A stretch of DNA of 64,000 bases from JAUXFS01 sp963772635 (GTDB lineage Bacteria > Pseudomonadota > Alphaproteobacteria > Rhodospirillales > Defluviicoccaceae), in assembly GCA_963772635.1 (NCBI GenBank), contig CAVYYK010000061.1, forward strand, positions 83,880-147,879, written 5' to 3'. This document shows positions 10,611-19,185 of the stretch, in pieces. Made by a program: the position numbers and the translations under genes. How positions within the stretch are numbered: the first letter of the stretch is position 1; each line of letters opens with the position of its first letter. The notes beneath the pieces were generated by a model. The model saw only the letters and a list, made by a program, of their open reading frames with translations, had not been told where the DNA came from and searched no databases.

Positions 10611-10982
10611 TTACCTCCCCTGGGCCATCCAACCCCAGCCTTGCATACAGCCCCAATAGGCGCGGCGGTCAACCTCGGTAATCCCGATATTCCCATCTGA
10701 ACCACTCATCTGACTTTGGACATTGGATTTCAACTGGGGATCTGCGGCGACGGTCGTCGCGCGGCAGTTCCGATTCGCGGTTGCGAAGTTCTGTTGCTCG
10801 CACTAGCCAACCGAGGTCCAACCGGCGGGTGCCGCGCCTTCGGTTTTCGTGGCCCAGCCCTTGTCGTCGTCGCTGGCGCAGGCGCCGATCGCCGCGACCG
10901 CGATAACGGCCGCGAAGCCGAGGCATAGGATGGCACCAATGCAGGATGCAGTCCCTTTTGTCTCATGACTGTTTTTCACCAT
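10611..10982 (-). pseudogene. Small lipoprotein with an in-frame amber codon
   Basis: From ATG at 10982 the minus strand reads MVKNSHETKGTASC, a hydrophobic stretch and a lipobox ending AIGAC, then WATKTEGAAPAGWTSVG and a TAG at 10803-10805. The same frame then continues for 64 codons of protein-like sequence (CEQQNFATANRNCRATT ... AYWGCMQGWGWM) to TAA at 10611. Total 124 codons. The tail resembles many small Cys/Trp-containing envelope lipoproteins (CMxxxGW ending). The amber codon may be a real mutation or an assembly error. I do not recognise a named family. Confidence 0.5.
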
Positions 10983-11082
10983 GTTTCCGGGCCTTTCGCC
11001 GGGCAACTCGCCATGGAGCATTGGTCGATACCGAGGGCACAGCGAAGGTTATCGATAGACGTTCGAAGATCGATTTCTGAAG

Positions 11083-11104
11083 TTGACGTTTACGTAAACG
11101 TCAA
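11083..11104. promoter_or_regulatory. Perfect 22-bp palindrome, likely LiuR-type operator
   Basis: TTGACGTTTAC is followed directly by its own reverse complement, a perfect 22-bp palindrome ending 48 bp before the thioesterase start. As I recall, the MerR-family regulator LiuR of leucine degradation uses palindromes of this general form. The genes downstream belong to that pathway, which supports the assignment. No liuR gene is visible in the window. Confidence 0.7.
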
Positions 11105-11152
11105 ATACCGTTCACGGCAAATGAGGGACATTACGAAGAGGGTATCCGAGCG

Positions 11153-11614
11153 GTGAGCACGTCGGAATTTCAGCCTGCCGATCCCGACTTCGAACGCCGG
11201 GTGCGCAACAGCTTCGCCCGCCAGGGAATCATGGGCCATATCGGCGCCGAGATGATCGAGGTCGGACCCGGTCACTGCGAGATCCGGCTGCCCTACGGGG
11301 AGCATGTCTCGCAGCAACACGGCTTCTTTCACGGCGGCATCGTCGCGACGATCGCGGACTCGGCCGCCGGCTATGCCGGGTTTTCGCTGATGCCGGCGGG
11401 TGCCGGCGTGCTGACCGTCGAGTTCAAGATCAATCTGGTCGCCCCGGCGGACGGCGAACTGTTGATCGCCCGTGGCAGCGTCGTCCGACCCGGCCGTACC
11501 CTGACCGTCAGCCGGGCGGAAGTCAGCGCCGAGAAGAACGGCTCCAGCCGGGTCTGCGCCATCTTGCAGCAGACGCTGATGACCATTACCGGACGGCCGG
11601 ACGTCGTCGGATAG
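11153..11614 (+). CDS. PaaI family hotdog thioesterase
   Basis: A 153-residue hotdog-fold acyl-CoA thioesterase. It has the PaaI pattern: QHGFFHGGIVATIADSAAGYA (about residues 57-77), VLTVEFKINLVAPA (83-96) and LIARGSVVRPGRTLTVSRAEV. The start is GTG at 11153 after a purine-rich GAAGAGGG. It is the first gene after the palindromic operator and precedes isovaleryl-CoA dehydrogenase by about 140 bp, so it may release stalled acyl-CoA intermediates of leucine breakdown. The exact substrate is inferred only. Confidence 0.88.
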   Translation: MSTSEFQPADPDFERRVRNSFARQGIMGHIGAEMIEVGPGHCEIRLPYGEHVSQQHGFFHGGIVATIADSAAGYAGFSLMPAGAGVLTVEFKINLVAPADGELLIARGSVVRPGRTLTVSRAEVSAEKNGSSRVCAILQQTLMTITGRPDVVG

Positions 11615-11752
11615 TCCGCGCTTTGGCGGGAAACGTAGCGCGGCAGAGGAACAGGTCGATGAGGCTTCGCCCACGAAGCTATTCTGCGGTTGGGGTTTGT
11701 CGGGGACGAAACCCCAGCGTATAGTCGCGTCGGACGGGTGCGGGGAGGAACA

Positions 11753-12925
11753 ATGATCAGCAATGAAATTCCGTCACTGAACTTCAATCTCGGCGAGACC
11801 GCGGACATGTTGCGGGCCTCGGTGCAGAGCTTCGCTTCGGACGAAATCGCGCCGAGGGCCGCCGATATCGATCGCCAGAACGCGTTTCCGTCCGACCTGT
11901 GGTCGAAGATGGGAGCGCTCGGCGTTCTCGGGATTACCGTCGAGGAGGAATACGGTGGCGCCGGGATGGGCTACACGGAGCATGTCGTGGCGATGGAGGA
12001 GATCAGCCGCGCGTCGGCTTCGGTGGGTTTGAGCTACGGCGCCCATTCCAACCTGTGCGTCAACCAGATCCGTCGCAACGGCACGGAGGAACAGCGGCGC
12101 AAGTATCTGCCGAAGCTGGTCAGCGGCGAGTTCGTGGGGGCCCTGGCGATGAGTGAATCCGGCGCCGGGTCGGACGTGGTCGGCATGCAGCTCCGCGCCG
12201 AGCGGCGGGGCGACCGCTACGTGCTCAACGGCACCAAGATGTGGATCACCAACGGCCCCGACGCCGACGTCCTCGTCGTCTACGCCAAGACCGACCCCCA
12301 GGCAGGCCCGCGCGGAATCACCGCGTTCCTGATCGAGCGCGGCTTCAAGGGGTTCTCGACGGCGCAGAAACTGGACAAGCTCGGGATGCGCGGCTCCAAT
12401 ACCTGCGAGCTGGTGTTCCAGGACTGCGAAGTGCCCGAGGAGAACATCCTCGGCCCGCTCAACAAGGGCGCCAACGTGCTGATGAGCGGTCTCGACTACG
12501 AACGGCTGGTGCTCTCGGCCGGCCCTCTGGGGATCATGCAGGCGTGCATGGACGTCGTCGTGCCGTACATTCACGAGCGCCGTCAGTTCGGCGAGCCGAT
12601 CGGCGCCTTTCAGCTCATGCAGGCCAAGCTCGCCGACATGTACACGACGATGAACGCGTCAAAGGCCTACGTCTACATGGTGGCGCAGGCCAGCGACCGC
12701 GGCGAGACCACCCGCAAGGATGCCGCCGGCGCCATTTTGTATGCGTCCGAGAAGGCGACGTGGATGGCGCTGGAGGCAATCCAGTGTCTCGGCGGCAACG
12801 GCTACATCAACGAATATCCGACCGGACGGCTGCTGCGCGACGCCAAGCTCTACGAGATCGGCGCCGGGACCAGCGAGATCCGCCGCTGGCTGATCGGCCG
12901 GGAACTGTATGAACAAACAGGATAG
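11753..12925 (+). CDS. liuA: Isovaleryl-CoA dehydrogenase
   Basis: FAD enzyme that converts isovaleryl-CoA to 3-methylcrotonyl-CoA, the first committed step of leucine breakdown after the keto-acid dehydrogenase. 390 residues, starting ATG at 11753 behind GGGGAGGAA. It has the acyl-CoA dehydrogenase signatures ALAMSESGAGSDVVGM, KMWITNGPDADVLVVYAKT and QCLGGNGYINEYPTGRLLRDAK. The helix SGLDYERLVLSAGPLG carries the Glu used as catalytic base in isovaleryl enzymes, and the usual short- or medium-chain base position near the end is Gly (IGAGTSEI), which supports IVD. The remaining pathway genes follow after the inserted toxin-antitoxin pair. Confidence 0.94.
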   Translation: MISNEIPSLNFNLGETADMLRASVQSFASDEIAPRAADIDRQNAFPSDLWSKMGALGVLGITVEEEYGGAGMGYTEHVVAMEEISRASASVGLSYGAHSNLCVNQIRRNGTEEQRRKYLPKLVSGEFVGALAMSESGAGSDVVGMQLRAERRGDRYVLNGTKMWITNGPDADVLVVYAKTDPQAGPRGITAFLIERGFKGFSTAQKLDKLGMRGSNTCELVFQDCEVPEENILGPLNKGANVLMSGLDYERLVLSAGPLGIMQACMDVVVPYIHERRQFGEPIGAFQLMQAKLADMYTTMNASKAYVYMVAQASDRGETTRKDAAGAILYASEKATWMALEAIQCLGGNGYINEYPTGRLLRDAKLYEIGAGTSEIRRWLIGRELYEQTG

Positions 12926-13015
12926 TTATGTTGTCTTTTGATGTAACTATTGACATTTAGTTGCTCATATGGCGTTATGAGGTGCATGTCCACTCGAGCA
13001 AAAGGTGTGGGCGCC

Positions 13016-13525
13016 ATGCGGCCACATGTCACTTCAGCGTCGCGCCAAGCAATGGGAGAGGTCGTCAAGGGCCTTCCAACCAAGTCGGCCAAAATCATTG
13101 CGCTCTACCGCGAGGGCTATTCCCGTTCCGAAATCGCGAACTATCTCGAAATCCGATATCAGCACGCGCGCAACGTTCTGGTCCAAGCTGGCTATCCCTC
13201 TCCACAACTCGACCTGGCCATTGATCAAGACGTTTCATCCGGCGGGCGGGTGTCCGAAGAGCCGCCGGAGCAGATGCGGGTCACCGTCGGCCCGGGCGGT
13301 CGCATTGTGATTCCCGCAGTGTATCGACAGGCGCTCGGAATCGAGGAGGGAGACTCATTGATCCTTCGATACGAAGGGGAATCGGTTCGCGTTGTGAGTC
13401 ATTCTGCCGAGGTGGAGAGAGTTCGTGAATTGATTGCCCGGCACGTCCCGGAAGGGGTAAGCCTTGTCGATGAGCTCATCGCCGAGAGGAGGCGGGAGGC
13501 TGAACGGGAGGAGAGGGGTGAATAG
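13016..13525 (+). CDS. AbrB/MazE-type antitoxin with N-terminal HTH-like region
   Basis: About 169 residues. The N-terminal half (TKSAKIIALYREGYSRSEIANYLEIRYQHARNVL) looks like a small helix-turn-helix. The C-terminal half has the AbrB swapped-hairpin (VTVGPGGRIVIPAVYRQALGIEEGDSLILR). In-frame ATGs at 12977 and 12986 are alternatives. I chose 13016 because AAAGGTG lies 8 bp before it and because a TTGACA at 12950 suggests a promoter covering the earlier ATGs. It overlaps the PIN toxin gene by 8 bp, so translation is coupled. Likely autorepressor and toxin neutraliser. Confidence 0.8.
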   Translation: MRPHVTSASRQAMGEVVKGLPTKSAKIIALYREGYSRSEIANYLEIRYQHARNVLVQAGYPSPQLDLAIDQDVSSGGRVSEEPPEQMRVTVGPGGRIVIPAVYRQALGIEEGDSLILRYEGESVRVVSHSAEVERVRELIARHVPEGVSLVDELIAERRREAEREERGE

Positions 13526-13904
13526 CGTTGTGCTCGATGCATCGGCGATCCTCGCGTATGTAGCGGGGGAACCCGGAGCGGAACACGTTCAACCCCATAT
13601 CGGTAATGCACTTGCTTCGGCGGTCAATCTTGCCGAGGCTGGAACACGGCTGTCCGATCGAGGGCTGAACCAGCCGGAAGTACGAAGAGCCCTCAGCGTG
13701 CTCGACCTGAACATCGTTTCATTCGACGAAGACATGGCATACTCGACCGCGGCGATGCGATCCGCGACGCGATCCAAAGGGTTGTCCCTGGGAGACCGCG
13801 CCTGTCTCGCGTTGGCAAAGGGGCGTGGCCTGCCGGCGTTGACGGCGGACCGGTTGTGGGCAAAGCTGGAAGTTGGGGTCGAGATCCTCTTCATTCGGGA
13901 GTGA
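13518..13904 (+). CDS. PIN domain ribonuclease toxin (VapC-like)
   Basis: About 128 residues, starting GTG at 13518 inside the antitoxin end. PIN acidic residues are in VVLDASAILAY (near residue 6), AVNLAEA (about 38), and SLGDRACLALAKGRGLPALTADRLW (about 95-115), the last with the typical LGDRACLALA signature. The expected activity is cleavage of specific RNAs when freed from the antitoxin. The pair lies inside the leucine degradation locus, between liuA and the SDR gene. Confidence 0.87.
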   Translation: MNSVVLDASAILAYVAGEPGAEHVQPHIGNALASAVNLAEAGTRLSDRGLNQPEVRRALSVLDLNIVSFDEDMAYSTAAMRSATRSKGLSLGDRACLALAKGRGLPALTADRLWAKLEVGVEILFIRE

Positions 13905-13977
13905 GGGAACGCGACGACGATTGCGGCGAGGAGCCGATGGTACAAACAGGTAATGTCAGGAGAGGGGAACGGGATCG

Positions 13978-14661
13978 ATGCCGACGTGTCTGATCACGGG
14001 GGCCAATCGGGGGATTGGGTTGGAGTTTGCCAGGCAATACGCCGCCGAGGGCTGGAAGGTGATCGCCACCTGCCGGCGGCCGGCCGGGGCCGAGGCCCTG
14101 AATGCGCTCGAGGGCGAAATCGAGGTTCATCCCCTCGACGTAACCGATTTCGCCCGTATCGAGGAATTGGCGAAGAAGCTTAAGGGCGAGCCGATCGATC
14201 TTCTGATCAATAGTGCCGGGATCTACGGACCGCGGGTGGTGCCCTACGGCTCCGTCGACTACGCGGCCTGGGCCGAAGTACTCCGTGTCGACACCATGGC
14301 GCCGCTGAAGATCAGTGCCGTATTCAGCGAGCACGTGGCGAAGAGCAAGTTCAGGCGGATCGTCGCGGTTACCAGCAACATGGGCAGCATCGGCGACAAT
14401 ACCTCCGGCGGTTCCTACGTCTACCGCTCGGCGAAGGCGGCGCTCAACGCGGTGATGAAGAGCCTGGCGATCGACCTCAAGCAGAAACGGATCGCCGTCG
14501 CGGTCATTCACCCCGGCTGGGTGGCGACCGACATGGGCGGACCGGGGGCCAAGATCGAAGCCTTCGAGAGCGTCGCCGGTATGCGCGAGGTCATCGACGG
14601 TCTCAGTCTCGAGAACAGCGGTCTGTTCTTCAACTACGACGGCACCGAGCTTTCCTGGTGA
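13978..14661 (+). CDS. SDR family oxidoreductase
   Basis: 227 residues. Short-chain dehydrogenase with the cofactor motif GANRGIGLEFARQY (residues 7-20), an SDR NSAG-type motif (LLINSAGIYG), and catalytic Ser in AVTSNMGSI with YRSAKAAL (Tyr-x-x-x-Lys). It resembles the csgA-like carbonyl-reductase SDRs. Start ATG at 13978 has AGGAGAGGGG ahead of it. Its stop is about 30 bp before the isomerase gene, in the same direction as the liu genes. A role in leucine degradation is not established. Confidence 0.9.
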   Translation: MPTCLITGANRGIGLEFARQYAAEGWKVIATCRRPAGAEALNALEGEIEVHPLDVTDFARIEELAKKLKGEPIDLLINSAGIYGPRVVPYGSVDYAAWAEVLRVDTMAPLKISAVFSEHVAKSKFRRIVAVTSNMGSIGDNTSGGSYVYRSAKAALNAVMKSLAIDLKQKRIAVAVIHPGWVATDMGGPGAKIEAFESVAGMREVIDGLSLENSGLFFNYDGTELSW

Positions 14662-14693
14662 GGCCGCCGCTGACCGACGGGGAGGCGGGCACG

Positions 14694-15296
14694 ATGACAG
14701 ACGTCCTGGAGTTCTATTTCGACTTCTCCTCTCCTTACGGCTATTTCGCCAGCCACCGGGTGGACGAGGTGGCGGAAGCCGGCGGGCGGCGGGCGGTGTG
14801 GAAACCGATCATGCTCGGCGCGGTGATGAAGCAGTCCGGCGTCAAGCCGTTGATCCAGGTGCCGATCAAGGGAGAATACAGCCGCCACGACTGGGAGCGG
14901 CTCGGCCGCCTGTTCGGCGTTCCGTGGGTATTGCCCGATCCGTTTCCGATCGCGACCCTCGCCGCCGCCCGTGCCTTTTACTGGCTCGACGCCGATGATC
15001 CGGACCTGGCCAGGGATTTCGCCAGGTCGGTCTTCAATGCCTATTTCGGCGAAGGCCGCGACATCACCCCGGCGGATACCGTCGCCGACCTGGCCGAGCC
15101 GCTGGAGATCAACCGGGACGATCTGCTGGCCGCGGTCCAGGATCCGCAGTGGAAACAGCGCCTCGTCGACGAGGGCGACCGCGCGGTCGAACGGGGCGTC
15201 TGCGGCTCGCCGTTCTTCATCGTCGACGGCGAGGGCTTCTGGGGGTGCGACCGGCTGCTGATGGTGCAGACGTGGATGACGGAAGGAGGCTGGTGA
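14694..15296 (+). CDS. 2-hydroxychromene-2-carboxylate isomerase / DsbA-like thioredoxin-fold protein
   Basis: 200 residues. Kappa-class GST/DsbA fold: LEFYFDFSSPYGYFASHRVDE at the front carries the FDFxSPYxY signature, and VCGSPFFIVDGEGFWGCDRL near the end the cis-Pro loop. Start ATG at 14694 follows GGGGAGG; the open frame extends further upstream but without a ribosome site. Members isomerise hydroxychromene carboxylate in naphthalene breakdown, but many orthologues next to acyl-CoA genes have unknown substrates, and that applies here. It precedes liuB by 8 bp. Confidence 0.88.
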   Translation: MTDVLEFYFDFSSPYGYFASHRVDEVAEAGGRRAVWKPIMLGAVMKQSGVKPLIQVPIKGEYSRHDWERLGRLFGVPWVLPDPFPIATLAAARAFYWLDADDPDLARDFARSVFNAYFGEGRDITPADTVADLAEPLEINRDDLLAAVQDPQWKQRLVDEGDRAVERGVCGSPFFIVDGEGFWGCDRLLMVQTWMTEGGW

Positions 15297-15303
15297 TCTC
15301 GCG

Positions 15304-16911
<1,608 letters not shown>

Positions 16912-16937
16912 TCGCCAAAGCGTCGAAGAGCGAAGGC

Positions 16938-17678
16938 ATGCAGGTGCGGTTCATCGGGTGCGGTGACGCGTTCGGCAGCGGCGGCCGTTTCAACACCTGC
17001 TTTCACGTGACCGGCGGCGGCGCCAGCTTCCTGATCGACTGCGGCGCGTCCTCGCTGATCGCGATGAAGCGGTTCGGCGTCGACCGCAACGGGATCGAGT
17101 CGATCCTGATCACCCACTTCCATGGCGACCACTTCGGCGGCATTCCCTATTTCATGCTCGACGCCCAGTTCTTCTCCAAACGCGTAACGCCGCTGACGAT
17201 CGCCGGTCCTCCGGGCCTCGAGGCATGGTTCGCCAGGGTCATGGAAACGACCTTTCCCGGCTCGTCCGCCACCGTCCCCAAATTCGACCTCCGTCTCGTC
17301 GAATTGGAGGCGGAGACAGAGACCGTGCTGGGGGCGCTGACGGTGACGCCTTATTTGGTCAAACACGACCCCGGGGGCGTCGGGCCGTTCTTCGCCTATC
17401 GGATCGCCGTCGGCGGCCGCGTCGTCGCCTATACCGGCGACACCGAATGGACCGACGCCTTGATCCCCGCCGGCCGGGACGCCGATCTGTTCATCAGCGA
17501 GGCCTATTTCCGCGACAAGCGGGTCAAGTTGCACCTCGACGTCGCCAGCCTGGAGCGGCACCTGGCGGAGATCGGCCCCCGCCGCGTGGTGCTGACCCAC
17601 ATGAGCGACGAGATGCTCGGGCGCATCGACGAGGTCGATTTCGAGGTCGCCGAGGACGGCAAGATCGTACGCTTTTGA
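16938..17678 (+). CDS. MBL fold metallo-hydrolase
   Basis: 247 residues. The metallo-beta-lactamase zinc motif is in LITHFHGDHFGGIP (about residues 57-70), followed by YTGDTEW (metal-bridging Asp) and VVLTHMSDEM near the end. The start FIGCGDAFGSGGRFNTCF resembles the ribonuclease Z-like hydrolases often found in acyl-CoA operons. A GTG at 16908 overlapping the liuB stop is possible, but ATG at 16938 with GAAGAGCGAAGG ahead fits the family better. Substrate unknown; co-transcription with liuB is likely. Confidence 0.88.
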   Translation: MQVRFIGCGDAFGSGGRFNTCFHVTGGGASFLIDCGASSLIAMKRFGVDRNGIESILITHFHGDHFGGIPYFMLDAQFFSKRVTPLTIAGPPGLEAWFARVMETTFPGSSATVPKFDLRLVELEAETETVLGALTVTPYLVKHDPGGVGPFFAYRIAVGGRVVAYTGDTEWTDALIPAGRDADLFISEAYFRDKRVKLHLDVASLERHLAEIGPRRVVLTHMSDEMLGRIDEVDFEVAEDGKIVRF

Positions 17679-17751
17679 AGGGCTGGAACCCGGATCGGAA
17701 GCCGGGGCGGACAAGCGCCCGGAAGGGCAACAAAGCGAGAAGGGAGGAGTC

Positions 17752-18372
17752 ATGAAACCGCTGAAGGGATTGACGATCGGTGCGGGGTTGGCGGCGCTAT
17801 TGCTCGCCACCGTCGCCGCCCCCGCGCAGATTCAGGCTGCGGCGGCGCCCCCGCCGATCCAGCTCGCCCCGCCGGCGCCGGCGGCGCCACAGCCGGACGC
17901 CGCGGCGCTCAAGGACGGGCTGGCGGTTCGCTACTATTTCGCCAAGCTCAACCACATCGACGACCTGGTCGGCTGGATGAAGGTCGAAGACGGCGTGCCG
18001 GGCCAGCCGCTTCCCATGCTCGACTACGCGGAGAGTCCCGGCAACGTGCTGACCACCACCAACAACATGCTGGTCGGCGCGCATATCACCGGCTTCATTC
18101 AATTCGCCGAAGCCGGCACCCATCGGCTGCGGGTGACCTCCAACGACGGCGTCCGGATCACCCTCGGCGGCGAGATGATGTTCGAGGACCCTGGCGTCCA
18201 CAAGGCCGAAAGCTCGCCGGACCTGGTTTTCGACGTCGCCGAGCCCGGCTGGGTGCCGCTCGACATCCTCTACTACCAGAAGAAGGGGACTTGGGCGCTA
18301 CAATTGTACTGGCAGCCGCCCGGCGCCTCTGGCTTCGTGCCGGTTCCCGCTGCGTCGCTGAAGCATCCATGA
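17752..18372 (+). CDS. Secreted PA14-domain protein
   Basis: 206 residues. Signal peptide (hydrophobic residues 8-30 ending QIQAAAA), an Ala/Pro-rich linker (30-48), then one PA14 domain: GLAVRYYFAKLNHIDDL, HITGFIQFAEAGTHRLRVTSNDGVRITLGG, and PLDILYYQKKGTWALQLYW. PA14 domains bind sugars or act as beta-barrel adhesion modules. Here the protein is just one such domain, probably periplasmic. Good ribosome site (AGGGAGGAG) before ATG 17752. An odd guest between liuB and liuC; no link to leucine breakdown is evident. Confidence 0.85.
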   Translation: MKPLKGLTIGAGLAALLLATVAAPAQIQAAAAPPPIQLAPPAPAAPQPDAAALKDGLAVRYYFAKLNHIDDLVGWMKVEDGVPGQPLPMLDYAESPGNVLTTTNNMLVGAHITGFIQFAEAGTHRLRVTSNDGVRITLGGEMMFEDPGVHKAESSPDLVFDVAEPGWVPLDILYYQKKGTWALQLYWQPPGASGFVPVPAASLKHP

Positions 18373-18399
18373 GCGCGCCGGCGGAGCGGAGATAGCACC

Positions 18400-19185
18400 A
18401 TGTCCGAACAGGCCATCATCACCGAAATCGACGCCGAAGGCACCGGTTGGCTCACCCTCGACCGGCCCGAGGTCCACAACGCCTTCGACGATACGTTGAT
18501 CGCCCGGATGGCCGAGGCGCTGGCGGCGCTCGGCGGCGATCCGAATGTCCGCGCGGTCGTACTCGCCGCCCGCGGCAAGAGCTTCTCCGCCGGCGCCGAC
18601 CTCAACTGGATGCGGCGGATGGGCGGCTACTCCCACGAGGAGAACATCGCCGACGCGATGGGCCTGGCCGAGTTGCTGCGCACCCTCGACGAACTGCCGA
18701 AACCGACCATCGCCCGGGTCCAGGGACCGGCGTACGGCGGCGGGGTCGGGCTGGTCGCCGCCTGCGACATCGCCATCGCCGCCGAGGAAAACGCCCGCTT
18801 CGCGCTGACCGAGGTCAAGCTCGGGCTGATCCCGGCGGTGATTTCGCCGCACGTGCTCGCCGCCATCGGCCCGCGCCAGGCGCGGCGCTATTTCGTCTCG
18901 GGCGAGGTGTTCGACGCCGCCGAGGCGCATCGGATCGGGCTGGTCCACAGGACGGTGCCGGCGGCGGATCTCGATGCCGCGGTCCGCGACATGCTGAAGA
19001 CGCTTGCCGGCAACGGTCGACGGGCGATGGCCGAGGTCAAGGAGCTGATCCGCGCGGTCACCGGCCGGCCGATCGACGAGGCGGTGATGCGCGACACCGC
19101 CGAGCGGATCGCCCGCGCCCGCGCTTCCGACGAGGGCCGCGAGCGGATCACCCAGTTCCTGGAAAAGCGAAAGGCCGGCCGCTGA
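18400..19185 (+). CDS. liuC: Methylglutaconyl-CoA hydratase (crotonase family)
   Basis: 261 residues. Hydrates 3-methylglutaconyl-CoA to HMG-CoA. The crotonase oxyanion pocket segment is ARGKSFSAGADLNWMRRMGGYSHEEN, where the DLNWM run is typical of the leucine-pathway hydratase, and the second is VQGPAYGGGVGLVAACDIAIA, followed by EVKLGLIPAVISP. Its TGA overlaps the ATG of liuD (ATGA), so the two are translationally coupled. Assignment comes from both sequence type and position between the two carboxylase subunits. Confidence 0.92.
   Translation: MSEQAIITEIDAEGTGWLTLDRPEVHNAFDDTLIARMAEALAALGGDPNVRAVVLAARGKSFSAGADLNWMRRMGGYSHEENIADAMGLAELLRTLDELPKPTIARVQGPAYGGGVGLVAACDIAIAAEENARFALTEVKLGLIPAVISPHVLAAIGPRQARRYFVSGEVFDAAEAHRIGLVHRTVPAADLDAAVRDMLKTLAGNGRRAMAEVKELIRAVTGRPIDEAVMRDTAERIARARASDEGRERITQFLEKRKAGR

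Noticed and set aside
12923..12948. AGTTA/TAACT inverted repeat after liuA as a terminator
   Set aside because: Arms are short and AT-rich with no T run; not a convincing rho-independent terminator.
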